In this document: positions 43,230 to 53,319 of the stretch, one piece after another
How the letters are laid out: each line of letters opens with the position of its first letter
Position numbering within the stretch: the stretch's first letter is position 1
Assembly: GCF_004793635.1 (NCBI RefSeq)
Contig: NZ_SRXV01000001.1
Span: 620,501 to 684,500, forward strand
Direction: 5' to 3'
DNA length: 64,000 bases
Origin: Marinicauda pacifica
GTDB taxonomy: Bacteria; Pseudomonadota; Alphaproteobacteria; Caulobacterales; Maricaulaceae
Made by a program: the position numbers and the translations under genes
The notes under the pieces: model-generated
What the model saw: the letters and a program-made list of their open reading frames with translations, nothing else
What the model was told of the DNA's origin: nothing
Databases searched by the model: none

Positions 43230-44402
43230 ATGATCTCTAATCAATATCCCACTCTGGAGTTTGATCTCGGCGATACCGCCGACATGCTCCGTGACACCGT
43301 TCAGTCCTTTGCGTCCGACCATATCGCGCCGCGTGCGGCCGAGATCGACTCCAAGGACGAGTTTCCTGCCGATCTCTGGCCCAAATTGGGTGAACTCGGC
43401 TTGCTTGGTATCACGGTCGAGGAGGAGTTCGGAGGCTCCGCGCTCGGCTATGTCGAACATTGCATCGCGATGGAAGAGATTTCGCGGGCCAGCGCATCGG
43501 TCGGTTTGTCCTACGGCGCCCATTCCAACCTCTGTGTGAACCAGATCCGGATAAACGGATCTCAGGCGCAGAAGGAAAAATACCTGCCCAAGCTCATCTC
43601 CGGCGAACATATTGGCGCGCTCGCCATGTCGGAGACAGGCGCAGGGTCAGATGTGGTCTCCATGAAGTTGAAGGCTGAAAAAAAGGGTGATCGTTACATC
43701 CTGAACGGCTCGAAAATGTGGATCACTAACGGGCCGAGCGCAGACACGCTGGTCGTCTATGCCAAGACCGATCCCGCGAGTGGGTCCAAGGGCATCACCG
43801 CCTTCATGATTGAGAAGGGGATGACCGGATTCTCGATCGCGCAGAAGCTCGACAAGCTCGGGATGCGTGGCTCGGAAACCGGTGAACTGGTGTTTGAGGA
43901 CTGCGAAGTGCCCGAAGAGAATATCCTCGGCGGCATCGGTGGCGGCGTTAAAGTTCTGATGAGCGGACTGGACTACGAGCGGGCAGTTCTGGCGGCCGGT
44001 CCGGTCGGCATCATGCAAGCCTGCATGGACGTGGTCATGCCCTATGTCCACGAACGCACACAATTCGGTCAGTCGATCGGTGAGTTTCAGCTCATCCAGG
44101 GCAAGCTGGCTGACATGTATACCCGCATGAATGCATCGCGCGCCTACGTGTATTCGGTCGCCCAGGCCTGCGACAGGGGAAAGACGACGCGCAAGGACGC
44201 TGCAGGCGCAATCCTGTTTGCGGCCGAGGCGGCGACCCAGTCTGCTCTGGACGCCATCCAGATTCTTGGTGGCAACGGTTATATCAACGAGTATCCGACG
44301 GGGCGCCTGCTGCGCGATGCAAAGCTCTATGAAATCGGCGCCGGAACCAGCGAGATTCGCCGCTGGCTTATCGGACGTGAACTCTTCGAACAAAGCCGGT
44401 AG
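43230..44402 (+). CDS. ivd: Isovaleryl-CoA dehydrogenase
   Basis: 390 residues. Acyl-CoA dehydrogenase motifs [15 protein letters not shown] (about 131-145) and WITNGP; catalytic base E250 in [10 protein letters not shown], the position used by isovaleryl-CoA dehydrogenase rather than the C-terminal glutamate of other family members. It converts isovaleryl-CoA to 3-methylcrotonyl-CoA in leucine breakdown and passes electrons to ETF. It fits with the leucine dehydrogenase at 18540. It ends at a strong terminator. Confidence 0.92.
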   Translation: MISNQYPTLEFDLGDTADMLRDTVQSFASDHIAPRAAEIDSKDEFPADLWPKLGELGLLGITVEEEFGGSALGYVEHCIAMEEISRASASVGLSYGAHSNLCVNQIRINGSQAQKEKYLPKLISGEHIGALAMSETGAGSDVVSMKLKAEKKGDRYILNGSKMWITNGPSADTLVVYAKTDPASGSKGITAFMIEKGMTGFSIAQKLDKLGMRGSETGELVFEDCEVPEENILGGIGGGVKVLMSGLDYERAVLAAGPVGIMQACMDVVMPYVHERTQFGQSIGEFQLIQGKLADMYTRMNASRAYVYSVAQACDRGKTTRKDAAGAILFAAEAATQSALDAIQILGGNGYINEYPTGRLLRDAKLYEIGAGTSEIRRWLIGRELFEQSR

Positions 44403-44431
44403 GCGGAACTTACGCATTATCGCGTGACCAG

Positions 44432-44462
44432 ACCCCCGGCCAGATTGGCCGGGGGTTTTTTT
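44432..44462 (+). terminator. Rho-independent terminator
   Basis: Ten-bp GC stem ACCCCCGGCC/GGCCGGGGGT (44432-44441, 44447-44456), five-base loop, then a run of T. Ends ivd. One of the strongest terminators in the window. Confidence 0.95.
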
Positions 44463-44554
44463 GATGCATTATGACGCGGCTGCAGCATGAGGGCTTACCG
44501 CACGCGACTTATCCACATACAGTAATCGTTCAACGCAGAGTGACTGGCAAGGCA

Positions 44555-45928
44555 ATGAATACGCAAACATGGACCCCTGATAGCTGGAAAACCAAGCAAG
44601 TGCGGCAGCTTCCCACTTATCCGGATGCCTCCCAGCTCGACGATGTACTCGACCAGTTGCGCCGGCGCCCCCCGCTTGTTTTTGCGGGTGAGGCGCGCCG
44701 CCTTAGGCGCCAGTTGGCCAATGCGGCCAATGGCGATGCTTTCGTCCTTCAAGGAGGCGATTGCGCGGAGAGTTTCAAGGAGTTTTCCTCCGACAATGTA
44801 CGCGATACCTTTCGCGTGCTGCTTCAGATGGCCGTCGTGATGACGTTTGCTGCAGCCAAGCCTGTGGTGAAGGTCGGTCGGATAGCAGGACAGTTCGCCA
44901 AGCCGCGCTCGTCCGATGTCGAGATTCAGGATGGTGTCGAGTTGCCGAGCTATCGCGGGGACTCCATCAACGACATGGCGTTTGCGCCGGAAGCGCGGGT
45001 GCCGGACCCGCATCGTCTGATCAAAGCGTATGACCAGGCCGCCGGCACGTTGAACCTGCTGCGCGCACTTGCTTCGGGCGGTTATGCCGATCTGCACAAT
45101 GTCCACCAGTGGACCTTGGAGCGCTTGGGCAACAGCGCAGCCGGCGAGCGCTATCAGGAATACGCCGACCGCATCGGCGAGGCGCTGGCGTTCATGCGCG
45201 CGTGCGGCGTGACGCAGGATTCAGCCCCGTCGCTGGAGGGCGTGGACTTCTTTACCAGTCATGAAGCCCTCCACCTTCCCTTCGAGGAAGCCCTGACGCG
45301 CGTGGATTCCTCGACCGGGCGCTACTACGCCACCTCTGCACACCTGCTCTGGATCGGCGATCGTACACGCCAGCCGGACGGGGCCCATGTTGAATTCATG
45401 CGTGGGCTGGAAAACCCGATCGGCCTCAAATGCGGCCCTAGCCTGGATCCGGACGAACTCCTGCGCTTGATCGACATCCTCAACCCGCAAAACGAGGCTG
45501 GGCGGCTTATCCTTTATGCGCGCATGGGCGCAGACAAAGTCGGTGAGGGGCTGCCGCCGCTGGTGCGCAAGGTCAAGGCCGCCGGTAAGCGGGTCGTGTG
45601 GTCCTGCGACCCCATGCACGGCAATACGACCAAGACGCAGAACGGCTACAAGACCCGGATCTTCGATTCAGTGCTGAGCGAGCTTCGGCAATTCATCGAA
45701 GTCCTGCGGGCCGAAGGTCTGGAGCCTGGCGGGGTCCATTTCGAAATGACCGGCCAGGATGTGACCGAGTGCGTGGGCGGGGCAGGACACTTGTCCGAGG
45801 CTGACTTGTCCTCGCGGTATCACACTCATTGCGATCCGCGCCTGAACGCCGATCAGGCGTTGGAAATGGCGTTCCAGATTTCTGACGCGCTCAAACCCGC
45901 CCAGGGGTTTCGCCGCGCAGCGGAATAA
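44555..45928 (+). CDS. Class II DAHP synthase (3-deoxy-7-phosphoheptulonate synthase)
   Basis: 457 residues from the ATG at 44555 (a longer frame to 44471 is not family-like). Class II DAHPS motifs: [13 protein letters not shown] (about 68-80, metal-binding Cys), [15 protein letters not shown] (about 110-125), [13 protein letters not shown] and [10 protein letters not shown] (about 345-354). It joins phosphoenolpyruvate and erythrose 4-phosphate in the first step of aromatic amino-acid synthesis. Class II enzymes often carry regulatory helices; this one has the N-terminal segment. Followed by a strong terminator. Confidence 0.95.
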   Translation: MNTQTWTPDSWKTKQVRQLPTYPDASQLDDVLDQLRRRPPLVFAGEARRLRRQLANAANGDAFVLQGGDCAESFKEFSSDNVRDTFRVLLQMAVVMTFAAAKPVVKVGRIAGQFAKPRSSDVEIQDGVELPSYRGDSINDMAFAPEARVPDPHRLIKAYDQAAGTLNLLRALASGGYADLHNVHQWTLERLGNSAAGERYQEYADRIGEALAFMRACGVTQDSAPSLEGVDFFTSHEALHLPFEEALTRVDSSTGRYYATSAHLLWIGDRTRQPDGAHVEFMRGLENPIGLKCGPSLDPDELLRLIDILNPQNEAGRLILYARMGADKVGEGLPPLVRKVKAAGKRVVWSCDPMHGNTTKTQNGYKTRIFDSVLSELRQFIEVLRAEGLEPGGVHFEMTGQDVTECVGGAGHLSEADLSSRYHTHCDPRLNADQALEMAFQISDALKPAQGFRRAAE

Positions 45929-45949
45929 TGCTGGCAGACCCACAATTGA

Positions 45950-45980
45950 AAACGCCGCCCGGATCAACCGGGCGGCGTTT
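45950..45980. terminator. Bidirectional terminator between DAHP synthase and HU
   Basis: Perfect 13-bp stem AAACGCCGCCCGG/CCGGGCGGCGTTT (45950-45962, 45968-45980), loop ATCAA. T-runs are modest on both sides. It serves both convergent genes. Confidence 0.85.
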
Positions 45981-46003
45981 GTCATCGTGGCGATGTGGAT
46001 CGC

Positions 46004-46270
46004 TTAGATGTCTTTCAACGAGGACGCCGGGCGGAAGGCCAGCGAGGTCTTCGCCTTGGACATCATCTTCTCGCCGGTACGCGGATTGCGGACTTCGCGA
46101 GCTTCACGGTGCTTCGGGTGGAAGGTGCCGAAGCCGGCGAGCTGAACGGTGTCGCCTTTCTTCACGGCGCCGGTGACAGAGTCGATCACCGCATCTACCG
46201 CTTCGCCAGCTTGCGTGCGGGTGATGCCGGACGCGTCGGCGACGGCTTTAGCGAGTTCAGATTTGTTCAT
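46004..46270 (-). CDS. hup: HU family DNA-binding protein
   Basis: 88 residues from the ATG at 46270 (a longer open frame upstream is not part of the protein). MNKSELAKAVADASGITRTQAGEAVDAVIDSV, then the arm motif GFGTFHPKHREAREVRNPRTGE with the proline at the DNA-bending tip. HU bends and compacts DNA and is very abundant. Convergent with DAHP synthase over the shared terminator. Confidence 0.95.
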   Translation of the reverse strand: MNKSELAKAVADASGITRTQAGEAVDAVIDSVTGAVKKGDTVQLAGFGTFHPKHREAREVRNPRTGEKMMSKAKTSLAFRPASSLKDI

Positions 46271-46437
46271 TGAGGGGACCCCCCTTTGGTGTTCTGGCGG
46301 CATCGAAACAGGACATCCCGACTTGGCCGCTCTTCCGATAGGACAAGCGAATGAAGCGCGATTCTTGCCAGGCAATGCAAGCCAATACGGAAGAAAACAG
46401 CGGTTTTCCGCAGTCAGACCGGCGAAACTTACGCTTT

Positions 46438-46680
46438 ATGGTTAATAATCAGGCGCGCTTCTGGCTCATCGTTTGCATTTTAGAAACCATGAGACAGGTT
46501 TCTGATCCATTCTTGAACGCTCTGTCGGTTTCCAGTCTGGCCGTGTGCGCAGCGATTCTCGCGTTCTGGGGGATCGACACCCTCACGGGAAGCTCCGATT
46601 TCGCTGCGCTGGCGGGCGCTGTCGCGGGAGGCGGCCTTCTCGGCAGGCTCAAGCGGCGGGCTTCTTACCCGCAGGGGTAG
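46438..46680 (+). CDS. Possible small membrane protein
   Basis: 80 codons from the ATG at 46438 (or 63 from the ATG at 46489). One or two hydrophobic stretches (FWLIVCILE; SSLAVCAAILAFWG-IDTL; ALAGAVAGGG) and a basic end (GRLKRRASYPQG) look like a small membrane protein. No family is recognised and no strong ribosome site is visible, so it may not be real. If it is not, the 46271-46747 stretch is non-coding apart from the HU promoter. Confidence 0.35.
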   Translation: MVNNQARFWLIVCILETMRQVSDPFLNALSVSSLAVCAAILAFWGIDTLTGSSDFAALAGAVAGGGLLGRLKRRASYPQG

Positions 46681-46747
46681 AGGGCGTCCGGGCGGCCGGG
46701 AGTTTCTGCGTCTGCGACATTTGCCGGCGGTCGTTTCTGGAATCGCA

Positions 46748-46772
46748 AAGGCCGGGCACAAAGCCCGGCCTT
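46748..46772 (-). terminator. Terminator of the MDR reductase gene
   Basis: Ten-bp stem AAGGCCGGGC/GCCCGGCCTT (46748-46757 and 46763-46772) in the gap just after the minus-strand reductase gene. The T-run on that strand is short (CCTTTGCG). Confidence 0.7.
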
Positions 46773-46807
46773 CACGATGATCAACCGTCGGATGGAACCG
46801 GTCTCGC

Positions 46808-47815
46808 TCAGAGCTTGACCAGCATCTTGCCGGTGTTGGTACCGCTAAACAGCCCCATGAACGCTTCGGGCATGTTCTCGATGCCCTCGTAGACCGTTTC
46901 CTTCGACTGGACCTTGCCTGCCATCATCCAGTCGGACAGGTCCTTGATGAAAGCGTCGTTCAGATCGACGTGATCCATCACGATGAAGCCCTGCATCCTG
47001 AGCGATTTGCCGACGATCTGGACCAGGTTGGCGGGCCCCGGCACCGGGCGATCGTCATTATAGCGGGCGATCATCCCGCACGCAGCGATGCGTCCATACT
47101 GGTTCAGCACATCGAGCGCCGCCTCCAGATGGTCCCCACCGACATTTTCGTAGTAGGCATCAATGCCTTTTGATCCGATCGACTTGGCCGCAGCGCGAAG
47201 CGCGCCGGCGAGATCGTCGGTGGCCTTGTAATCCACGGCCGCGTCTGCGCCGAGTTGCTCGCAAAGGGCGCACTTGTCTTTTCCGCCGGCTGTCGCAATC
47301 ACCTTGGCGCCCATGGCCTTGGCAAACTGGATCCCGGCCGTGCCGACCGCACCCGCGCCGGCGCTCATCCAGAGTGTCTCGCCGTCTTTGAGGTCGATAA
47401 TGCGCTTCAGACCGACATAGGCGGTCAGGCCCGGCATGCCGGCGATGCCGAGATAGGTCTGCGCAGGCAGAAGGTCGGCATCGACCTTCATCAGTCCTTT
47501 GGCCGGCGCGGTCCAGGCCTCGCGCCAGCCATGCATGGAAAACACGTAATCGCCTTCGGCGTACTTGTCGGACTTAGATTTGACGATGCGCCCGACAGCG
47601 CCGCCTTCCATGGAACCACCCGGCTTGAACGGATCGACGTAAGTCTTCACCCCGATCATCCGGCCCCGCATATACGGGTCGACAGAGAGCCATTCGTTTT
47701 TGACCTGGACCTCGCCATCGTTCGGCTCGGGCACATCGACCTCGGCAAGTTCGAAATAGTCCGGCTTGACCGGACCGGTGAAGTTCTTGGTCAGGTGGAT
47801 TTCGCGCGATTTCAT
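46808..47815 (-). CDS. NADP-dependent oxidoreductase, zinc-free MDR family (leukotriene B4 dehydrogenase/CurA type)
   Basis: 335 residues. N-terminal KNFTGPVKPDYFELAEVDVPEPNDGEVQVKNEWLSVDPYMRGRM is the typical opening of this family. Cofactor motif AGAGAVGTAGIQFAKAMGAKVIATAGG (about 153-178). It lacks zinc ligands. These enzymes reduce conjugated C=C bonds of alpha,beta-unsaturated ketones and aldehydes with NADPH. The substrate here is unknown. It is followed by a membrane-protein gene on the same strand that is frameshifted (next entry). Confidence 0.9.
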   Translation of the reverse strand: MKSREIHLTKNFTGPVKPDYFELAEVDVPEPNDGEVQVKNEWLSVDPYMRGRMIGVKTYVDPFKPGGSMEGGAVGRIVKSKSDKYAEGDYVFSMHGWREAWTAPAKGLMKVDADLLPAQTYLGIAGMPGLTAYVGLKRIIDLKDGETLWMSAGAGAVGTAGIQFAKAMGAKVIATAGGKDKCALCEQLGADAAVDYKATDDLAGALRAAAKSIGSKGIDAYYENVGGDHLEAALDVLNQYGRIAACGMIARYNDDRPVPGPANLVQIVGKSLRMQGFIVMDHVDLNDAFIKDLSDWMMAGKVQSKETVYEGIENMPEAFMGLFSGTNTGKMLVKL

Positions 47816-47826
47816 GATCGGTCCCG

Positions 47827-48613
47827 TTAGCTGGATGAAGCTTCAATGCTGATCTCGATCAGCTGAAGAAGCGAAAGGTCGAACCGCGAAACGATATAGA
47901 TTGCGAGCGCGAATTGAAGCCCCGCCATGACGGCTGCAACCAGAATGTTACCGATCACGACGCCTAGAAAGAGTGCAACGAGTTCGAAGGGGCCAAGCTT
48001 GAACACGCCGGCGCCAATCCTGACAAAGGCCGCCAGATAAATGACCATCGCCAGGCCGCCAACCACAGCGGCGAGAAGCTCAAGGCCAGTCAGGCTGAGC
48101 ACCACCGCCACCAGCGTGATCACGCTCAGCGCATTCATCGCAACCAGGTAGGCGCACACATGGCCCCACCACGTGATCGACGGACGGTAGAGCTTGAGAA
48201 TGACGATGAAGATGGCTGAGGACACGATAATGACGGGCCAGGCGGACATGCGCATCCAGGTATCAAACGCGGCCTCAAGTGCGGCCGGGTCGACCCCTTG
48301 GGCTCGTACATGGTCCATGGCTGCGTCCCGCCCGCCTGGGGCGAGCGCCAACTCAAGCGCAAAGTTCGTTCGAGCATCCAGAAATGTCATCAACGCCAGC
48401 ACGGCGCCGGTCAGGATCACGAAGACCCGCAAAGGGGGAGATGAAGCGGGAGCCGTTCTCGAAGGCATCGCGCAGCACCGTATTGGGTGTGACGACGGAC
48501 GCGAACAGCGTACCAAAGAACCGGCGCAGCGGCCCCTCCGCGCCAAATGCCACAGCGATGTCTGAAACGCTAGGCCCATCCGGACCTTCGCGCTGTTTGT
48601 CCTGGGCCATCAT
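47827..48613 (-). pseudogene. Membrane protein, frameshifted (Yip1/DUF-like)
   Basis: Two frames together make one plausible protein. Upstream frame (from 48613): MMAQDKQREGPDGPSVSDIA, then LRRFFGTLFASVVTPNTVLR-DAFENGSRFISP. Downstream frame: LRVFVILTGAVLALMTFLDA and further segments, about four or five membrane spans. The two join exactly if one C of a five-C run is removed (plus strand GGGGG at 48434-48438): ISP then LRVF in one frame. The restored protein would be about 261 residues. This is either a real frameshift mutation or a homopolymer sequencing error; the even length and good codon usage of both parts favour an error or a recent event. Function unknown. Confidence 0.75.
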
Positions 48614-48735
48614 CAGCCTCCCCGAACGAACGATAGCGCTTGATCCGGGCGCACAACAGCGTCAACGGCAAGCGGTGACGAAAAACCTGAAGCGCGGCTT
48701 TGCAAGGCGAGCCCCAGTATGCTCTTTGCATGCTC

Positions 48736-49683
48736 ATGAGCGAACAAGCAAAACCCTTGCGTGCCGGGGTCGTCGGTGCGGGTGTGTTCGGCGGTTATCA
48801 CGCCAGCAAATACGTCGCTGATGAGCGGACAGAATTCATCGGTGTCTTCGATCCGGTTTCAGACCATAGCGCTCGTCTCACGCAGACGCATGGCGGCGAG
48901 GTTTTCTCCAGTCTGAGCGCGCTGATCGAGGCGGCTGATATCCTCACCGTGGCGAGCCCGGCCATGTTTCACCACGATGCCGTGAGCCGCGCTCTGAGCG
49001 CAGGGCGGCATGTCCTGGTCGAGAAGCCGGTGGCCGCCAGCGTGAGCGAGGGCAGGGACCTCGTTTCTTTGGCGAAGGAGCGCGAGCTGATCCTTCAAGT
49101 GGGTCATCAGGAGCGCTTCGTCTTCGATGCGATGGGGCTGTTTGGCGAGCTTCCCCGGCTCAAGCTGTTGCACGCGCGCCGGATGGGTACGCCGTCGCCG
49201 CGCAATCTCGACGTATCGGTCACGCTTGACCTGATGATCCACGACATTGATCTGGTGCTCGCGCTCGCCGGGCAGGGGCCGCGGCACATCGAGGCGGAAC
49301 TCAAGGCCGATCGTGGCGGGTTGGGAGACCATATCTACGCCAGCCTCGAGTTCGAGGACGGGTTTACTGCAACCCTAGAGTCCAGCCGTGTGGCCGAGGT
49401 GCGCGACCGTGTGATGTTGCTCGGCTACGAGGGGGGAGACCAGGTCGAGGTCGACTTCCTCAATAAGCGCTTTGCCAATGAGGGGGCGCTGCGTCTTGAT
49501 CCCGACTTCGCGGACGCACCACAGGCCAGGGATTCCCTCGGCGCTAATGTCGGTGCCTTCATCAGCGCGGTTCTGGATCCGAAGGCCCGGTCGGTTGCCG
49601 CGAGCGGCAGCGATGGCCTGCTGGCGCTCGAGACTGCGCTGCGGATTGACGAAGCCGCCGGCGGCGACAGCCGCCTGAGTTGA
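48736..49683 (+). CDS. Gfo/Idh/MocA-family oxidoreductase
   Basis: 315 residues from the ATG at 48736 (48730 and 48700 are also in frame). Rossmann motif GVVGAGVFGGYHASKY (about 11-26), EKPVA (about 95-99; the catalytic lysine-containing signature) and a MIHDIDLVLAL motif in the second half, where the histidine/aspartate pair of the family lies. Such enzymes oxidise or reduce sugars, inositols or related compounds with NAD(P). The substrate cannot be assigned. It is followed by gltX (87 nt). Confidence 0.85.
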   Translation: MSEQAKPLRAGVVGAGVFGGYHASKYVADERTEFIGVFDPVSDHSARLTQTHGGEVFSSLSALIEAADILTVASPAMFHHDAVSRALSAGRHVLVEKPVAASVSEGRDLVSLAKERELILQVGHQERFVFDAMGLFGELPRLKLLHARRMGTPSPRNLDVSVTLDLMIHDIDLVLALAGQGPRHIEAELKADRGGLGDHIYASLEFEDGFTATLESSRVAEVRDRVMLLGYEGGDQVEVDFLNKRFANEGALRLDPDFADAPQARDSLGANVGAFISAVLDPKARSVAASGSDGLLALETALRIDEAAGGDSRLS

Positions 49684-49770
49684 TCTGTCAAAGAGAGGCG
49701 GGTGTTTGACGCGCACGGGCGTGCGTGGCAAAGCGCCTGCCTGACTGCCTATTTTCCAGGATTACGACCG

Positions 49771-51123
49771 ATGACTGTGAAAGTCCGCTTTGCTCCCAGC
49801 CCCACCGGGCGCATCCATGTCGGCAATGTGCGCACGGCGCTCATGAATTACATGTTCGCCAAGTCGCACGGCGGGCAGTTCGTCCTGCGCATTGACGATA
49901 CCGATCTCGAGCGCTCCACCAAGGAATATGAGCAAGGCATCAAGGAAGACCTCACCTGGCTCGGCCTTGTCTGGGACGAGACGTTCAACCAGTCGGCGCG
50001 CTTTGCACAGTACGAGAAAGCCAAGGAGAAGCTGATCGCGGACGGTCTGCTCTATCCCTGCTACGAGACCGAGGACGAGCTTGACCGGAAGAGGAAGATC
50101 CAGCGCGCACAGGGCAAGCCCCCGGTCTATGACCGCGCTGCGCTGTCGCTGACCGAGGCGGACAAGGCGAAATATGAGGCCGAGGGGCGCAAACCCCACT
50201 GGCGCTTCAAGCTGTCAGGTGGCCGCATCGAGTGGAACGACCTGGTGCGGGGAGCCTCGCACATCGAGACCAACTCGGTCTCCGACCCCATCCTGATCCG
50301 CGAAGACGGCAGCTATCTCTATACCCTGCCTAGCGTTGTGGATGATATCGACGCCGGGATCACCCACATTATCCGCGGCGAAGACCATGTGACCAATTCG
50401 GCCGCGCAGATCGAGATTTTTCATGCGCTTGGCGGACCCGATGCCGCGCCGGAGCTTGGCCATCATCCATTGCTGGTCGGTGCAGATGGGGAAAAGCTCT
50501 CCAAGCGTCTGGGCTCGCTGTCCGTTCAGGGCCTTCGTGAGGAGGAGGCGATCGAGCCATTGGCCATTCTCTCTGTCCTGGCCAAGGTTGGCACCTCCGA
50601 TCCCGTCGAAGTTCGTCCCACCGTTGAGGCGCTTGTCACCGATTTCGATCTGTCCAAGCTGTCCCGCACTCCTGCCCGTCTGGATCCGGCAGACATGCGG
50701 CGCCTGAATGCCCGTCTGCTACACGATATGCGGTTCGACGCCGTCTCCGATCGTCTGGCCGCGATGGGCGCGAAGCTCGATGCTCTGGCCTGGGAGGCCA
50801 TTCGGCCAAATCTGGAAACGCTGAACGACGCCAAGGACTGGCATGTTTTGATTGCGGGGCCGGTCACTCCGGCTATTGCCGAGGAAGATGCCGAGTTTCT
50901 CCGGGCCGCAGCCGAGCTGCTGCCCGCCGACCCGCTCGACGCTCAGAGCTGGTCGACCTGGACGTCTGCGCTCAAGGAGCAGACCGGGCGTAAGGGCAAG
51001 TCACTCTTCATGCCTTTGCGTCAGGCTCTGACCGGTCAAAGCCACGGCCCGGAAATGGCTGTCCTGCTTCCACTGATTGGCGCTGACCGTGCCAGGCGGC
51101 GCCTGACTGGCGACGTCGCCTGA
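49771..51123 (+). CDS. gltX: Glutamyl-tRNA synthetase
   Basis: 450 residues from the ATG at 49771 (a longer frame exists). HIGH-like motif RIHVGN (H16-N19) after APSPTG, class I KMSKS-like motif KLSKR (242-246), and a C-terminal anticodon-binding domain. It charges tRNA-Glu, and in organisms lacking GlnRS one copy also charges tRNA-Gln for later amidation. Many alphaproteobacteria have two copies, and which this is cannot be read. The Gfo/Idh gene lies upstream. Confidence 0.95.
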   Translation: MTVKVRFAPSPTGRIHVGNVRTALMNYMFAKSHGGQFVLRIDDTDLERSTKEYEQGIKEDLTWLGLVWDETFNQSARFAQYEKAKEKLIADGLLYPCYETEDELDRKRKIQRAQGKPPVYDRAALSLTEADKAKYEAEGRKPHWRFKLSGGRIEWNDLVRGASHIETNSVSDPILIREDGSYLYTLPSVVDDIDAGITHIIRGEDHVTNSAAQIEIFHALGGPDAAPELGHHPLLVGADGEKLSKRLGSLSVQGLREEEAIEPLAILSVLAKVGTSDPVEVRPTVEALVTDFDLSKLSRTPARLDPADMRRLNARLLHDMRFDAVSDRLAAMGAKLDALAWEAIRPNLETLNDAKDWHVLIAGPVTPAIAEEDAEFLRAAAELLPADPLDAQSWSTWTSALKEQTGRKGKSLFMPLRQALTGQSHGPEMAVLLPLIGADRARRRLTGDVA

Positions 51124-51128
51124 TTCTC

Positions 51129-51156
51129 TCAGCCGGGCCGGTGTCGGCCCGACTGA
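51129..51156. other. Stem-loop between gltX and the peptidase gene
   Basis: 12-base arms with one mismatch, TCAGCCGGGCCG/CGGCCCGACTGA (51129-51140, 51145-51156), loop GTGT. No T-run on either strand, so a terminator role is doubtful. Confidence 0.4.
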
Positions 51157-51189
51157 AAGAATGTGCGGCCGGGTAGCGGAGCGGTAGCG

Positions 51190-53250
51190 CTAGTTGTCGG
51201 CGTTCGCCGGATCGTGTGCGTCGAACCAGGCCAGGATGTGTCCGGCCTTCTGGAGCAGGCGGGAGGGGCGTGAATCGGCGATGCCGTGATACGCGCCGGG
51301 AATGCGCACCAGGCGGGACTCGACGCCGCGGATCTGCAACGCGTTGTAGTATTGTTCGGCTTCGAAAACCGGCGTCCGGCGATCCTCTGCGCCGACAATG
51401 ACGAGGGTTGGCGTTTCCACGTCACCGACGTGCGAGAGCGGTGATCGTTCCCAATAGACCTCCGGCGCTTCCCAGGGCGTCACGCCGAACCAGTACGGCA
51501 TCACAGTGGGGCCGATGTCTGCGGCCAGGATGAAGCTGGTCCAGTTGATCACAGGCTTGGCGACTGCGGCGGCGGCAAAGCGAGTGTCGTTGCCGATCAG
51601 TTCTGCAGTCAGGACACCGCCGCCCGACCCGCCGGTGACAAACAGGCGGTCAGAATCGATGAAGCCTCGTTCGACGACTGCGTCGACGCCGGAAAGAAGG
51701 TCGTCCACATCCTCGCCGGGATAGGCTTTGTCGATGAGATTGGCGAAATCCTCACCGTAGGACGTGGAGCCTCGCGGATTGGTGTAGAGGACGACATAAC
51801 CGGCGGCCGCGTAGAGCTGGACCTCGCCGGAGAAGTGAGGCCCGTAGGCGGTGTGCGGCCCGCCGTGGATTTCGAGGATGAGCGGATAGTCCTGGTCTTC
51901 GTCGAAATCTGGAGGATAGGCGATCCAGCCCTGGATCTCGCGCCCGTCGGGCGCCGAACTGGTCCATGTAATCTCCTCGACCCGGGCCAGAGCGCGCTGA
52001 CCCAGTATGTCATCGTTAAGGTCGGTGATGACGGAGACGTTCCCCCGCCGGTTACCGACGCCGACATTGGCGAGGTCGTTCGCCGTGCCGATGCTGGCAG
52101 CGAAGCGGCCATTGTCGGAGATGGAAAAGGCGCCCGATGTGTAGGGGCGTCCAAAGACCAGCCCGCCCAGGTCATCGGTCACGGCCTGTAAATTCCCGTT
52201 CGTGCCGACATAGGAAAGCAGGCTGCGGCCGCGATCGTCATAAGTGATCCACAAACCGTTGCCCGAACTGTCCCACTCGGCCGCGCCAATCCCGCGATCG
52301 AGATCGGGCAGCAGCTCGCGTGGCTCGCCGCCATCTAACTCAAGCAGGAAGAGATGAGTGTTCTGTTGAGAGGCCTGGCGGTTCTCAAATCCTAGATACG
52401 CGAGAGTCTCGCCGTCAGGAGAGATGGAGGGCGAGGATTCTGCCCCGGGGTAGTCCGTAATCTGACGGGGGTCTGCACCATCGAGCGAGACCGCATAGAT
52501 GTCGCTCTCGGAGAAATCGAAGTTGGTTTCTGCATCGCCGCCGTAGGAATAGAAAAGCTCCTGACCGTTCGGTGCCCAGACGGGCGCGCTCGGCGAGCCA
52601 CCGGCAAGCTCGGTCAATTGCCGGGGCGTGCCGCCTTCGGCGGAGATGACGAAGATCTGCTGCCCGCCATCGGGAAGCTCACCCACGCCGTCGAACTCGT
52701 AGCGCACGGTTTCGTCGACAAGGGCGGACTCTGCCCAATCAGCACCCGGCGGCGGCGTTGGCATGCCGATATCGACCTGCGGACCAGGGCCGCGCACGAA
52801 GGCCGTGAATGCCAGCCATTCTCCGTTCGGTGACCAGCTGATATTGCTCGCCCCGCTCGGCAAAGTGGCCAGCTTGGCCGTGACGCCCCGATCCGGCCAG
52901 ACCACGCGTAGCTGGGTTTTTTCGTTTTCGCTGGCCACGAAGGCCAGGCGCTCACTGTCTGGAGCCCATACAGGGCTTGAATAGTTGCCGGGCCCGGTCA
53001 CCAAAGGCAAATGATCGGAGCCGTCATAATCGACAATCCACAGCGCCGAGGCGGTCTGATCGGTCATGATATCGTTGGAGCGGCGCTGATAGACGACGCG
53101 ATCGCCATTCGGGCTGATCTGCGGGTTGGCTGCCATTTCCAGGCTGAAGATATCCACGAACTGGAGAGGTTGCTGCCCGCTCTGGGCCGCGACCGGACCA
53201 AAGCCGGCAAGAGCAATTGCGGCTGCAGCGCCGAGCAAACGATATTTCAT
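51190..53250 (-). CDS. Secreted S9-family peptidase (acylaminoacyl/dipeptidyl peptidase type)
   Basis: 686 residues with a signal peptide (cleavage near VAAQSGQ). N-terminal beta-propeller with repeated SPNG/APDS/SPDG motifs (about 35-400), then an alpha/beta-hydrolase domain with the serine in GGSGGG (S542), the aspartate in GAEDRRT (D623) and the histidine in GAYHG (H655). It cleaves short peptides in the periplasm or outside the cell. This fits a peptide-using organism with leucine-degradation genes. Stand-alone gene. Confidence 0.92.
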   Translation of the reverse strand: MKYRLLGAAAAIALAGFGPVAAQSGQQPLQFVDIFSLEMAANPQISPNGDRVVYQRRSNDIMTDQTASALWIVDYDGSDHLPLVTGPGNYSSPVWAPDSERLAFVASENEKTQLRVVWPDRGVTAKLATLPSGASNISWSPNGEWLAFTAFVRGPGPQVDIGMPTPPPGADWAESALVDETVRYEFDGVGELPDGGQQIFVISAEGGTPRQLTELAGGSPSAPVWAPNGQELFYSYGGDAETNFDFSESDIYAVSLDGADPRQITDYPGAESSPSISPDGETLAYLGFENRQASQQNTHLFLLELDGGEPRELLPDLDRGIGAAEWDSSGNGLWITYDDRGRSLLSYVGTNGNLQAVTDDLGGLVFGRPYTSGAFSISDNGRFAASIGTANDLANVGVGNRRGNVSVITDLNDDILGQRALARVEEITWTSSAPDGREIQGWIAYPPDFDEDQDYPLILEIHGGPHTAYGPHFSGEVQLYAAAGYVVLYTNPRGSTSYGEDFANLIDKAYPGEDVDDLLSGVDAVVERGFIDSDRLFVTGGSGGGVLTAELIGNDTRFAAAAVAKPVINWTSFILAADIGPTVMPYWFGVTPWEAPEVYWERSPLSHVGDVETPTLVIVGAEDRRTPVFEAEQYYNALQIRGVESRLVRIPGAYHGIADSRPSRLLQKAGHILAWFDAHDPANADN

Positions 53251-53319
53251 GAGAACTCCCCTGTTATTTTGTATCAGGCAGAGTAGTCACTGCGGATGTC
53301 CAATTGCAATCGGCCAGCG

